From Paraphysomonas bandaiensis (Eukaryota; Chrysophyceae): a DNA stretch of 64,000 nt. The stretch is from contig CBFFRP010000298.1 in assembly GCA_965644295.1 (NCBI GenBank), positions 620,001-684,000 on the forward strand. Direction: 5' to 3'. Shown one piece after another: positions 37,455-49,064 of this stretch; position 1 is the first letter of the stretch; the number at the start of each line of letters is the position of its first letter. Under the pieces are notes generated by a model, which had not been told where the DNA came from, made no database searches, and saw nothing but the letters and a program-made list of their open reading frames with translations. Both the position numbers and the translations under genes were made by a program.

Positions 37455-37922
37455 ATGGCTGACGACGATAGCTCAGTTTCATCAGTGCAGTCGGTGTCTC
37501 TTATGGAGTATGCGTCATCTGACCCTAACCACTCACCCATGAAGGGGATGATGCATTTCGGGAACGAGGAATCTATATCAGACTTATGCATTAATGTGAC
37601 TCCGAGCTTTGCAGAGTGTAAAGATAATGGATACTATGAAACTGAGAATAGTGAATGCGAATATGCACCATCTGACTGCACTCTACGCGCAGACAGTAGA
37701 GAACAGTCTACCAGTTTAGATTCGTACTGTGAAAATCCAGGAATCAATGAAGGTTGGTTGTCTAAGCAGGAGTTAGACAGTGCCGAGTATTTTGTTGATG
37801 ACTCAGAAGAATTACCTCCATGCCCACAACTACATATTGCTTTTGTGGATAATGCGAAAGGTTTAAGTAGCAATTCACTTGCTCTACAACAACGAAAGAA
37901 ATATTGGTGGTTATGCTGTTGA
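37455..37922 (+). CDS. Acidic 155-aa protein ending in Cys-Cys
   Basis: Single exon from the ATG at 37455. Acidic and Ser-rich throughout (MADDDSSVSSVQSVSLMEYA, LDSAEYFVDDSEELPPC), becoming basic and aromatic only at the very end: QQRKKYWWLCC. A C-terminal CC after a basic/aromatic patch is typical of geranylgeranylated or palmitoylated peripheral membrane proteins (the -CC ending of some Rab GTPases), but there is no GTPase fold here. I do not recognise the family. A stop follows directly, so the CC is the true C-terminus if this frame is used. Confidence 0.55.
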   Translation: MADDDSSVSSVQSVSLMEYASSDPNHSPMKGMMHFGNEESISDLCINVTPSFAECKDNGYYETENSECEYAPSDCTLRADSREQSTSLDSYCENPGINEGWLSKQELDSAEYFVDDSEELPPCPQLHIAFVDNAKGLSSNSLALQQRKKYWWLCC

Positions 37923-39734
37923 ATTTTTTATAGAGATGTCGTGTATCTTAGTGATTTGTTTTCGACCTTCTCAGCTAAATTATATTGTACGACAACAAAT
38001 GTTGCGTCAGTGCAGAATATTATATTTGAATTAGATCACGATTTCTACGCATTTTAGTAACAGTAAGATATTATTCAGAAACTCTCCTTTATATATGTTA
38101 ATCGTTAGTTAAGAAATGTGCGTTACCTTCACAATTACTAGTGTCACGATTGGGCATAGCAAAATAAGACATAGCAAAGTTCCAAAGTGACTGATACTAC
38201 CATAGGGTGACGACTTAATGAAAACACTTGTATCCCTGTTCATAATTTATCTAGAAATTTTACTCTTTTCCTTAAGTTCAAATGCAAGCTGGACTGAGCG
38301 GCTTCCCACTTTAACCTGTTACTCGTTTTTATGCCCTCAACAAAGTCGGACTTACACCTTTTCATGATGTTCTGGGGGATAAGTACTGGAGATATTTCTC
38401 CGGGAAACTAACGTGAGCCGCAAACATAGACAGCAGATAATGTTCCACCCACTCATTAGCCTACTAATGCTTCTTGTTGCAAGAGGGACACTAATAAGTG
38501 TCACTTGTGTAGACGTCTTTGGGCCTTGACGAATGAACAGGCACCCGGGAATGGGCCACCTCAAGGACATCCGGGACAGGGCCCACCTCAAGGGTAACCG
38601 GGGTATTGGGCTGCCTGCTGAAGTCAAGCATCCGGGATGTTCACCTTAAGGACTCAAAAATCCTGAAGTCAGGTATATCAACTTTCTGCTTGCTCACGGC
38701 GTTTGCTTTGAGTGATAGAGTGGAGGTGGTTGCACCTTGGTGCTTGCGGCGACACACAAGCTGCTTTCGTAGCGTTATATAGTAGGCTAATAGACTCTGT
38801 ACTAGTTAGTTACAGGTAGACTTCTATCTAGCTTGACTAGTTTTCATCTAGCTACTAAACCGATGCTGATTCTTAACGCCCTTTTGCGAATAATAAGACT
38901 TTCAAAATCGTTTTTATGTGTTTATTGCTATTACAGAATTATATTATATATATTTAGTTAACTGGTAGCTTAGGGTGTAACCCGATGGGTGGGACACCGT
39001 ACATCAGGCGAGCGCAAGTCCCTCACGTGTAATAAACTACTATCCCATCAATCTTCAGTTAAACTTTTCCCATTTCTGTGATACTGCACATCTCGTAATG
39101 AACCTCCCCAATGCCGAAGTAGTCACAAAAGCCTGATGATTGTTACTGCTAGTACTGCCTGCTCTTCCCTAGCTACGTTCACAGTTTCTACAAAAACATT
39201 AAGAAAGCCGTGTGGTGCTTTCGACAATATCCAGCAGCTAGATATATACATAGATATCCATGTCTAATACTCTACATATGCTGACTGTATATTGGGGGTT
39301 TTATGCAAGAAAGCCCGTTCTAAGTGAATTCGGTCACCATAACGCGAGTGCACTGTATACTACGTCGTACAACATAGTAGGTATACGAAGTACGATATCT
39401 AGATATGTGGTACGAAGTATATGATGTTGAGTATACTAAAGTGGCATCAAACCAATCAAATGTATTAACAATAATTTAAAGTTATTTTATTGGATAAAAG
39501 ACTTGCGACACCTGCTTGCTTCAGTGACGATAAGAAACTTCGACTTTCTACTTCCTGTAAGTGGAGCTCATGTACACAGTGCATACACAGTATCGTATGA
39601 TGCGTGTGGCTTATATACTAAGCAGTAACGAATAAGTTAATATCACATAAATCTTAATGGTCAGTATACGTAATAAACATACCCTCCCTGCTCAGCAGAA
39701 ATAGATTCCTACTCCAGGAGACAAATTGTGACTT
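37923..39734. other. Intergenic region with a full-length dispersed repeat
   Basis: Holds repeat copy 6 (38334-38907). The rest is AT-rich with no recognisable gene or RNA. Confidence 0.5.
38334..38907 (+). mobile_element. Dispersed 3'-anchored repeat (copy 6), longest copy, with 11-bp TSD
   Basis: 574 bp from CCCTCAACAAAGTCGGACTT to the 3' terminus (GCGAATAATAAGACTTTCA). Flanked by the perfect direct repeat TCGTTTTTATG at 38323-38333 and 38908-38918. Contains internal CCGGGAATGGGCC, CAAGGGTAACCGGGGTATTG and the hairpin block GCTTGCGGCGACACACAAGC. No open frame of note, so it is non-autonomous. Best reference copy for the family in this window. Confidence 0.85.
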
Positions 39735-41904
39735 ATGGGCAGCGCTTCATCTACATCACATTACCAGAGCGCCTATCAGCCCCCTCCAATTGTAAGTATG
39801 AAATCTACATGTAAAACAGAGCGATTACTCGATACACCACTTGGAAATAATAGACGAAGACATAATATTCTTCAGCGGGCGACGACTTCGAATGCCGATA
39901 AAGATTTTCTTGAACTCATGCATCAAGAAGCTACTTTTGAGTCCGATAAATCAGTTGAAAAGCTGCTTCGGAACAGTATTCATGCGTTCTTCTTTCTTGA
40001 ATCCGATAATGATATGGTTGTGAACTTGATACTTAAGGCACTTCGAAGAGAGACGTCGGATGCGGATGATGTAATTGTGAAAGAAGGAGATGAAGGATCC
40101 AAATTATATATTTTGCAGAGTGGACAAATTGAGGTCACAATAAAGAACGAGATAATTCGCCGAATGGAGCCAGGGACTTTATTCGGCGAGCTAGCGCTAC
40201 TCTATGATGCTCCGCGTAGTGCTACAGTGAAATGTGTTTCTGACTGTATCTTTTGGTCATTGGAGAGAGACATATATCAAACTATTCAGCGTAATACAAC
40301 ATCAGCCACATTGAAGCAAAAATGTAAATGGCTGACAAATTGTCCTGAATTATCCAATATAGGCTCCTTGCAAATGTCAAGGCTTCTCCAGGTGCTGCAT
40401 AAGCAAGAAGCAAGAGAAGGTGATTTGATATGCAGCCAAGGTGATATCTGTGATCATGTGATACTTGTTGAGAGTGGAAGGGTGTTGGTGAAGTTGCCAC
40501 TAGAGTTAGACCATTCAAAATGTAATATTGATGAGATACTGGGCATCATACGCCCACCATGTGCAACTACAAACATTCAAAAGAGTAGTACGGACTGCAG
40601 CTGTTTTCACACTCTCTCCGAAGGGTGTATCATTGGTATGCATGTAGTGAAAGCCCACAACTCAAAGATCTCCAGTGGTAAGTGGAAGTATAATGAAGGA
40701 AACGTTACTTGCCCAGTTACTCTTGTGGCCGCTGAATACACGCAATACTCGTTATTTCCAATTGACTTTCTGGAGAGATTATTGCCCATTGGACTGAATG
40801 ATATAACGACACCGTCTCCATCTGCCAAGAACGCTCATGCTGTAACGACAAAATCCCCATGTAAGTATACACATTTCAAGTACACTAAAATGAGAATCGA
40901 TCGAATGATTGGTCAAGGTGGGTATGGTACAGTTGTACTGGGGTATTATGATCAGGATCCGGAACCGTATGCAGTCAAACTCATGAGCAAATCGACCATC
41001 GTCAACAATGGTCATGTACAACATGTGGCCGACGAACGCGCTTTACTAGCATCATTTTCTTGTCCTTTTGTCTTAAAGCTTTACGGGTCCTATCAAACTC
41101 CGGATGCTGTTGGACTGGTCACGGAGTATCTTGACCGGGGAGATTTGTGGAGTGCGATATATGAGAATCCAAAGTATGAGGAGAGTATTTCTATTATTTA
41201 TTTTATATTTATTTACTATGCCTTCCTTTGCGTAACAATGACATTCAGAATACTTGGCTCCTGAATTCATATTCTCTAATGGGAATGATCATGGAGTAGA
41301 TCTATGGGCACTTGGAGTAATCATGCATGAGATGTATATGCTGAAAACTCCATTTGCCTCAGTTCAAGATTCAACGGACATGCAAAAGCTCTTCACTGCT
41401 ATCGCCAACGTTAAGGTGTGTAATGAAATATGTTGTGCACTCTAGCTGTGTCCATTATTTACACGAGTTATATTTCCAATGAATTTATAGGCCAAAGGTA
41501 ATGCGGATTTGGATGTCAAAATCGACGTAAAGGACAAGACGTCATATGCTCGAAGCCTGATGACACATCTGTTGGCAGGAGACCCTTCCGAGTAAGTTAG
41601 TGTGGAACTGATTTTTTAAGTACTGGCATCGTAAACGTAGATATAATTTCTCAAAGCTCTTGTCTTGAAGAATATCTTTTAACAATTTCATTTCAGCCGT
41701 ACTGGATACTCAGACTATAGCACACGAACTATTCTAGATGACCCCTTTTTTACTAAGAGTGATGTCATTTCTGTGGAGAATGGAACCTACGTCCCGAGAT
41801 ATATACCTTGTCCGCGGCAAAATAATGTCAATGAGGGCGAAGTGAACTTGTCAGAAAAATTTGAATCATACTCAGGGATACAAGATATATTTCAAGATTT
41901 CTGA
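39735..41904 (+). CDS. cGMP-dependent protein kinase-like protein lacking the catalytic loop and DFG segment
   Basis: Four exons: 39735-41184, 41249-41415, 41491-41591, 41697-41904 (1926 nt, 641 aa). Starts MGSASSTS, a good N-myristoylation context. The first cyclic-nucleotide domain has an intact phosphate-binding cassette at ~149 (FGELALLYDAPRSATV). The second, ~215-355, is degenerate (EGCIIGMHVV). The kinase N-lobe is present: IGQGGYGTVVLG at ~390, AVKLM Lys ~413, DERALL, VTEYLDRGDLWS. The protein then jumps across a 64-bp intron from NPKYEE to YLAPEF. The ~85 residues between (helix E, HRDLKPEN loop, DFG, start of the activation segment) are absent. The C-lobe resumes with VDLWALGVIMHEMY and a C-terminal tail with DDPFF. 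The layout is that of PKG, but it cannot be a normal kinase as encoded. Confidence 0.85.
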
Positions 41905-42360
41905 TCAGCGAGAGGTGTATAGCTATATCCTTTATATCAAGACACTGTTTTATTGAAAATATATAATTTCAGCTGGCGCTCAATGCGTTATCTCAATGCA
42001 TCGTTTCCGCACATCTAACTCGTTTGTTTCAAATGCATATAAGTATATATGTGGATAACTCTGTTCAACAGAGCGTGTTTTGGTATTCATAGTTGCTATT
42101 TATGAACTGTTTTGCAAGTATAAATAGTCACTATCCACTATATTGATATATTCTATAGACATGCCAAATCATGCCAAATAAATAATAATTTATTCCTATA
42201 TAGAATTCTCGGTGCATACAGTTAATTTAGTTCAAGTGCAATATATACGCCAGTAATAGGTCCATAAACATGTTGACCTTAACGTACAATACTTCTAATT
42301 ATCTTTAACCTCTCAAGTGCATATATATTACAGTAATAATCATTCAATACTTAGATATGC

Positions 42361-42386
42361 AACCTGGTAAAATCGTTTACCAGGTT
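42361..42386. repeat. Perfect 11-bp inverted repeat (hairpin, 4-nt loop)
   Basis: AACCTGGTAAA / ATCG / TTTACCAGGTT, a perfect stem of 11 pairs, about 460 bp beyond the stop of the kinase-like gene. No poly-T run follows. Role unknown. Confidence 0.6.
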
Positions 42387-42596
42387 TTGGTATTACCTCG
42401 AGTTCGGCCTAAATGAAAAAAGGATAATTTAGCAATACATAGATACATATAGCAATCTGTATGAAATGTAAATCCTTGGTAATCACAAAGTTCCGGTAGG
42501 TATCTTCCATAACATCACAAGAAACTGCGAGTCCGACTTTGTTAATGAATATAGAAGTCTTTCTTAAAAGCACGTTGTGTGCTATAAAGCAAGGTT

Positions 42597-43005
42597 AACT
42601 TCCACTCAACAAAGTCGGACTTGCACCTTTTCGTGGTATTCTCTGAGGGATAAGTACCGGAGTGATTTCTTCGGGACGCTAATGCGATTCGCAAACATAG
42701 ACAGCAGGTAATGTTCCACCCACTCACTTAGCAAAATGCTTGTGTAGTACAAGAAACACTAATAAGTGTCACTTGTGTAAACGTTTTTAGGCCTTGAATA
42801 ATAATAAGGCATCCCCTGGAAAGGGCCCACCTCAAGGGTAACCGGGGTATTGTGGGTTGCCTCTAGTGAAGTAAAGCATCCGGGATGTTCATCTTAAGGG
42901 CAGAGAGCGAAAGTGGTTGCACCTTCTTGGTGCTTGTGCGTCACTACAAGCAGGTTTCGTAGCGTTAAATAGTAGTAGGATATCAGAGTTAAGCTCTATC
43001 AAAGT
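42597..43005 (+). mobile_element. Dispersed 3'-anchored repeat (copy 7)
   Basis: Starts ACTCAACAAAGTCGGACTTG and runs through AAGGGTAACCGGGGTATTG and the hairpin block to GTAGCGTTAAATAG. The family 3' terminus is missing at this position, suggesting a rearrangement with the adjacent inverted copy. Confidence 0.65.
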
Positions 43006-43124
43006 TTGACATTATATTATGAGAAGTATTTACTTAACAACTGAAGGCAAACTTACACACAATGCTGAAAATTATAAATTATAATCAATACCTCTCTCAT
43101 TTAATAATTACAGTACAAAGTCTA

Positions 43125-43420
43125 TTCTCCTACTATTTAACGCTACAAAACCTGCTTGTGCGTCGCCGCAAGCACCAAGAAGGTACAACCACCTCCGCTC
43201 TATCACTCAAAGCAAAACCGTGAGTAAGCAGAATGTTGATATACCTGACATCTGCTAACTTCAGGATTTTTTGAGTCCTTAAGGTGAACATCCCGGATGC
43301 TTGAATTCAGCAGGCAGCCCAATACCCCGGTTACCCTTCAGGTGGACCCTTTCCCGGGGATGCCTTCTTACATTGTTCAGAGCACCACGAAAAGGTGTGA
43401 GTCCGACTTTGTTGAGGGTA
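43125..43420 (-). mobile_element. Dispersed 3'-anchored repeat (copy 8), inverted next to copy 7
   Basis: TCCTACTATTTAACGCTAC..., hairpin block, CCCAATACCCCGGTTACCC, ending at the family 5' end in inverse (AAGTCCGACTTTGTTGAG-like: GAGTCCGACTTTGTTGAGGG). A plus-oriented 3' terminus (TTGCTAATAATAAGATATTC) lies beyond it at ~43590-43615, so copies 7 and 8 look like one larger insertion broken by an inversion. Confidence 0.6.
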
Positions 43421-43922
43421 TGTTGTCTCTACTCCCACTCATTCTCTTGTACGATCTTACTTCGTCACTGTAATTTAAATACCGTATAGCTACACCTTTG
43501 AATTGCTCTAATATAGCAGAATTCAACAAGCCGTAGTTAACTTGGAAATCAAAATTAGTTTTGACTACATTCAATCTTAAACGACATCCATTGCTAATAA
43601 TAAGATATTCACTACTAAATGACCTCCATAATTTTTGATTTCCTATCTATATTTTCCCGATGCTCGTCGTCGTGTGTGCTTTGTTCCTTTATTCAAGAAA
43701 AAATCACATTTTGGAAAATAGTTAGGAATAAGGATAATATTTGAGTACAGAACTCTGTTGAGACACTGATAATCACTATGCAGCCCAACGACAAACTTCT
43801 CTGTAACGATCCTTCTTGTAGCTGGTCTCAATCACATCAATAATATCTATTGTCGATAGTATCTCAATAGAAAGTAGTACGATACATATATATAATTACT
43901 TTACCCGAAACACATGTATTTC

Positions 43923-46716
43923 TCAGTTTCGGGGTGATGCAATCCAACAATACTGAGCTTTTTCGTAAGCCAGAGGACATATATTGCCACGGCTTCGTAT
44001 TCTAATTATCGCTAATGCTAACACACTATCAACATTCAACCATCTACTACGGAGCACATAAGCATCAGTCCTACTCGCACACTCAATATTCCATACTCCC
44101 TTCAGTAATCTGGGTATAGAGATTACTAATTGTGGCCAAGGAGCAGAGGCTATTCGAGTATCTTGGTTTACGACTCGTGCAATATCTGGAAAACTTACGA
44201 TGCTGATCAGGTTGTGCAACTTCAGTATCACCTTTTCCCACACTATTCGTATTAAGGACATCACTATCAGATAATCTATCAGTTCGTGCTCGTTTCTCTG
44301 TGCCACATGCGGCATCCTCTGCAAAGGCACGCTTTTTTGGATTCCTGTCCCCCGCACGCAATGTGTGCATATGAACCTTGTGTTCCTCTGCGCACGACGC
44401 ATCACTACTATTATCAAGACTATCGTAAACATGATCTGGGAAATTAAAGGGGGGCTCTTCTCTGAGAAACGAATCAGTCGAATCTGTGTTTCCACCCCTC
44501 GTCCTCAGCACCGGACGACTTGGTGTAGCTTGGTATGTGGACTTATTGCCCAACTTCACATGAGTATTATCGTTTTTGGGCATCGAATCCTTTTTTCTCC
44601 TCCCAGTGTCGACGATGGCGGTACTAGACCTAGGCCGTTTACAATCCGTCGTCTTAGAGTGTTTGGGAGGATAAGCAAGATTCCTCTTCTGTAACTCTTT
44701 GCCTCCCGATACACGTTCATACGATAATCCCTTTGAAAGGGACTTGCTGTCTTCATTCCCCGATTCTCCCGTATCACTACCATATCCTCTCTCTGACTCA
44801 CAGCTATCGTCATCCAACTGAGAAAACCGCATTTGCTTCAAAAACAATGCTATGTCGAATGCAGGATGCGATTCATCTCTATGAGTCTTGCATTTTATTG
44901 ACTTTGTCGGCTTGTCTCCAGGTTGTGCAGTGAACATATAATCAAATTTCTCCGCAGCGATCTTAATCAGCTCCTTCTTGATCTTCTCGCGCCGCCTCAC
45001 CCTGTCTACAATAAGTCTTGCCCTGTCCAGATCGTACCTTAGTCTGTGCAGTTGACTGTGCCCAGTGAGTAGTGAATCGATTTTGGAGTCCTCAGGGAGT
45101 GGCGGCATACTCGCCACTTGGTGCCACATATCCATCATAAAATTATGATAACACCGTAACAGCGAGTCCAATCGAGTGGCACGCTTCGTAATCCAGTAGC
45201 TGTATATCCGCGAGAGTACAGATCGTACAGCATCCGGGCATTCTGGAGGTGGGGTTGTAAGCACCCCTCGTCTATTCTTATCAACATGTGCTTTATTGGG
45301 CGCTGTTATAGATTCGCTCAGGGTAGGATTCATTCCATCATATGGTACAGGTGCTGGATAAGTTGCTTGATATACACCCGCCAATAACATTACAGCTCGT
45401 TCCTCAGGTACCAAAACACGTAAATTATCCTCAGAAAAGAATGTTGAACTGGTACCGCTATCGTGTCCTTCTGCAGGTTTGACATCGCTCTTGCTGACCC
45501 CACCTTGTATTGGTATATCACGTCTTGGATTCAAATTTGACCCCGTAGTCGTTTTCGCGTGGTCGGATATACATCCCACCAATTGTCCCACAGGTGGAGC
45601 AGGAAAAGATAATCGAGAAGTGTTGGAGAGGTCTACATCTGTACTGGAAACAGCCGTCCGAGAGCTCTGTGCATACGCTACTCTCTGCGCGTTGGCGCTA
45701 TCACCAACAAAATGCTCGTACGCGCGTTGTAGCACCTTATTTCTATGAGCTCCATTTCCAGTGGGTTCCAAGAATGCCTTTAGTTTGTCAATAGATTCAC
45801 GACTATCGTGGACAAGGTCGCGAGTCGTATTACATTGCTGCTGAGCTCTGATCTTTTCACGCAGAAATATTTTTGCTACCTCCAGCTCGCGCTCTAAAAC
45901 TGCTACCATACGTTCAAAGCAACGAATATCCGGCACTACAATGTTCGCTACACTGCCACTTGCAGCAGCACTTCGCTTGCTCCTATTCTTCCTCGACGGG
46001 GGAATAGGGTTGCTGTGCAGAGTGGAAACAAAGGATTCGTCATCGCTATCTGCATCATACTCGAGGTATTTCGAACAGCTATGGGAAGGTATAGATGAAG
46101 AGCGTGGCTGGTCATATGGCCGAGGAGCATGTGCGAGAGCACAGGTATTGGCACGCCGGCCCCCGTTTTTACTCCTAGTAGGACTCTTCTTAGTTGTCTT
46201 GTTACAGGGACTCTTACTCGTTGCGAATGGTACAGCAGATTCAAGTGCCGTAGTAACTCCGGGTGTGAGAACCACCCCATCAGTAGAACCTATCGTGTCA
46301 GCATATAGCGCAAACGGTTCATGGGTGTCGGTAGACGGCTCATAATCGTCACTATTCAATAGCAGATTAAACTCGTGGATCTCCTTATCTGAAATATCCA
46401 ACCGATTCTGTATATCCTCCCCAGGACGGAGGATAGGAATAGGTTTAGTGTGATCTACTGCCATAGATCGGCGTCGCGATCGACGTGCAATTAACGCTGA
46501 CCCACTCACACCGCCAGCTTCCCCTTCTGAACCAGAGTGGGAGGCATCATACAACTCCAACCGACAAGGGCTTTCTGCACGACTTTTAACATAACTCCTA
46601 AAAGACCTGGTCCCTCTAGGGGTGGTCCTTGAGGCTGAACTGATAGCGTTCTTAGCAGTCAGTGTATTAGAAGATGGAGTTGAGGAGAGACGTTGACGGG
46701 ATCTCTTCTCATCCAT
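43923..46716 (-). CDS. EPL1: Enhancer-of-polycomb-like protein (EPL1/EPC), putative NuA4 subunit
   Basis: The first exon, 46716-44199, is one long frame. A consensus GTAAGT donor at 44198 and an acceptor at 44150 give a 49-bp intron and a second exon 44149-43923 (total 2745 nt, 914 aa). Read-through instead would stop at 44083 (877 aa). EPL1 anchors the Esa1/Tip60 module of the NuA4 histone acetyltransferase. Seen: VDHTKPIPILRPGEDI at 87-102, matching the start of the EPcA domain; EYDADSDDESFV at ~218, followed by a FERMVAVLERE helix as in EPC; IYSYWITKR at ~503; and LRYDLDRARLIVDRVRRREK at ~553, the conserved basic helix of EPC. Long Ser-rich linkers separate these, and the C-terminal third is charged and probably disordered. 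The motif order is that of EPC/EPL1. Confidence 0.78.
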
Positions 46717-47577
46717 TTTACTGACTGAAACTGATTTATTTTGTTTCTGTTATACAGTGAGAGAGATGTGAATAGAGAATATATACGGAATGTACCTTCA
46801 CTGCAGTCGCTCTGGTCATTTATATATATATATAGACCCTCTCGATAGTCCGTATGAGCATGAAACAGAGAGAGAAGAAACTATGAAATGGTCACTAGAG
46901 ATGTGTTGAGGAGGTCATGCATTCACTGTGGAGCTAATTGTCTCGTTGTGAAATTACTTGAGTCGTGAATGTATAAGTGACATCATGTTGTGGTTAATGT
47001 ATGCAGATATGTGTACATGATCCACTTCCCTCATTCAAGTACATGTCGCTACATACAGCGATATATCATACACATACATCATACAGCAGCATATATACTA
47101 CTGCTCTGTATATAGTTACAGTATCATATGCCTACATATGACATATACAAAAAAAGCACCGCATCATCCCTCTCTTGTCTCTGATTGGTTTATCATCCTT
47201 CTCTTGTTTCGAACATTGAGGTGGTGTATATGAGTGGCTGGGGTAATCAAACACTTTCTAACACAAAAATTGTATAATCATTACAAAAATCCGTAATTTT
47301 CTCAATTTCTCACCTTATTTTTCGCGATATTCCCCAATAAAAGAACACCAACACATAAAAGAATAGAACGCGCATATACAGCAGTATGTACAGCAGTATC
47401 ATTCCACTCAGCTCTACGTATACTGCACCGGGTACATGTATACACAAAGGATGGGGGTGGTATCTTAGCAGAACCCTCCTGAGAGTATCCTCATAGTTCA
47501 TACATAAGCTGCATGCATAGTTCATAGCTTCCATATATCCACGTATCACCTAACTGACCTCATCATACGAAATAACA
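46717..47577. promoter_or_regulatory. Divergent gap between EPL1-like and ATCase genes, with the recurrent motif
   Basis: 860 bp. A TATATATATATATA run is at about 46817-46832. Two tandem copies of the inverse word TACAGCAGTA lie at 47377-47386 and 47389-47398, and CATACAGCAGCATA near 47090 is a weaker match. No coding sequence. Confidence 0.4.
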
Positions 47578-49064
47578 ATGTCACTTCAACTTAATCACTT
47601 AGTTTCTGTGAGTCAAATATCCAGAGAACTAGTCCGGTAGAGACTCTTATGATCCTATACATGAACTGACATTAAACCATCACAGAGAATTAATCACAAA
47701 TGCTGAGTCTATGAGAGCATTAGTTCTAAGTCAAGGGGGAGATGACAGTATGAAGCACAGGGTTATGGCGAATGTGTTCTTTGAAGCTTCTACAAGAACG
47801 TCATGTTCGTTTCAAGCTGCTATGCAGCGTTTAGGAGGAAGCGTAGTATGTGTTTCGGAGGTAGAGCATGTTTATTGCACTATATCATAATGATGACATG
47901 TAGATGGGATCTAGTTCGCGTAAGGGAGAGGTGCTTGAAGATACGATTGCCACGATGGCGTGTTACTGTGACTTGATAGTCTTGCGTCACCCTATGAAGG
48001 TCAATGATCCATTTCGGCTTGTATGAGTATGATGTCATGCATATATAGGGGAGCGCAGAAATTGCTACGACTTACAGCTCAAAGCCAGTAATTAACGCTG
48101 GTACGTGAATAGTGTGCTGCTCTGCCATTTTGAACTTGACCTCATCTTTCGTAACTTACAGGAGACGGAACTGGCGAACACCCAACACAGGCTCTTCTAG
48201 ATATATATACTATTCATCTTGAACTTGGTCGAGTAGGACAGTGGAGAGTAAGGAGTGGTGAAATTGATCGCTCTGTTCCCGTGATGACTGTTACCATCGT
48301 GGGAGACCTAAAACACGGGTGCACCCCTCACTTGCATCCATCAAAACCTTATTCCTTATTTTCAGGCGTACTGTTCATTCTCTTGTACGTTTACTTGCAA
48401 TGTACCCAGGCTTGAAGTTGGTTTATATTTCTCCTTCCACTCTGCGAATGCCAGATGATGTAATTGAGGAGGTTCAGCATATAGCCAAAGGTCACGGGGG
48501 AATCGAGCAGGTGCCCCTATTCTCCGCCATATAAGTTTTAATGGCTTTTGTTTAGACAAGTCTGTCTGCCGATAGTCTTTTAGATGTAAGAACCTGCGTA
48601 ATGACAGTGTAAATGCATCTAGAGTAACAGAGATTACAGGGGGTTGCAGAGGCAGATGTTTTATATGTCACACGAATCCAGAGGGAGCGGTTCGAGTCTG
48701 AGGTAATTGTATAGCGCAATTTCATGCATAACTGAACTAGCGTTTTTCTTTGCGCAGCATGACTACCAAAAAGTGATGGGATCGTACTGTATTAATGCCG
48801 CTGCGATGTCTAGGGCAAAAGAAAATATGGTTATTATGCATCCTCTCCCCAGGTAGGATGCAATGCGTATATAATGTCATTACTCAACTTCTTCCTGCAG
48901 GGTTAATGAGATTGCTAAGGAAGTGGACTCGGACCCTAGAGCAGCATATTTCAGGTTCGAAGGCACCACTGCTATAGTTACGTTTGTATCTCATGTATTA
49001 CTGCAGGCAAATGGAGAACGGAATGCATATGCGTATGTCGTTGATCAAACACTTGCTTTTATGA
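47578..49064 (+). CDS. Aspartate carbamoyltransferase, stand-alone
   Basis: Eleven exons: 47578-47636, 47686-47860, 47904-47999, 48049-48100, 48162-48318, 48366-48510, 48556-48585, 48640-48702, 48758-48852, 48901-48954, 49007-49064 (984 nt, 327 aa). It joins carbamoyl phosphate and aspartate in pyrimidine synthesis. Active-site elements are complete: FFEASTRT (carbamoyl phosphate loop), [12 protein letters not shown] with the mobile-loop Lys, [19 protein letters not shown] and HPLPRVNEI, ending [20 protein letters not shown]. The protein starts right at the enzyme core, so no transit peptide is seen. STRTS, the PLPRVNEI...[10 protein letters not shown] block and [10 protein letters not shown] are like the ATCase domain of animal CAD, yet no dihydroorotase or CPS is fused or adjacent. 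Exon 7 is a 30-nt microexon ([10 protein letters not shown]). The last two introns reveal the true C-terminus; the frame running to 49126 is not used. Confidence 0.95.

Larger units (their letters stand above)
41905..43922. other. Intergenic region with inverted repeat copies and a perfect hairpin
   Basis: Contains repeat copies 7 and 8 in opposite orientations (42597-43005 and 43125-43420), a further family 3' terminus at about 43575-43617, and a perfect hairpin at 42361-42386. No gene seen. Confidence 0.5.

Noticed and set aside
38334-38907. tRNA- or 5S-derived SINE
   Set aside because: I could not find convincing A- and B-box promoter elements or a tRNA-like fold at the 5' end; called only a non-autonomous retroelement-like repeat.
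41185-41248. The missing kinase exon might lie in this gap
   Set aside because: The gap is 64 bp, AT-rich, and encodes nothing like HRDLKPEN or DFG; about 250 bp would be needed.
44186-44198. A 13-nt intron (GTAAGTTTTCCAG) in the EPL1-like gene
   Set aside because: Far shorter than any intron here; the same donor with the acceptor at 44150 gives a normal 49-bp intron in frame.
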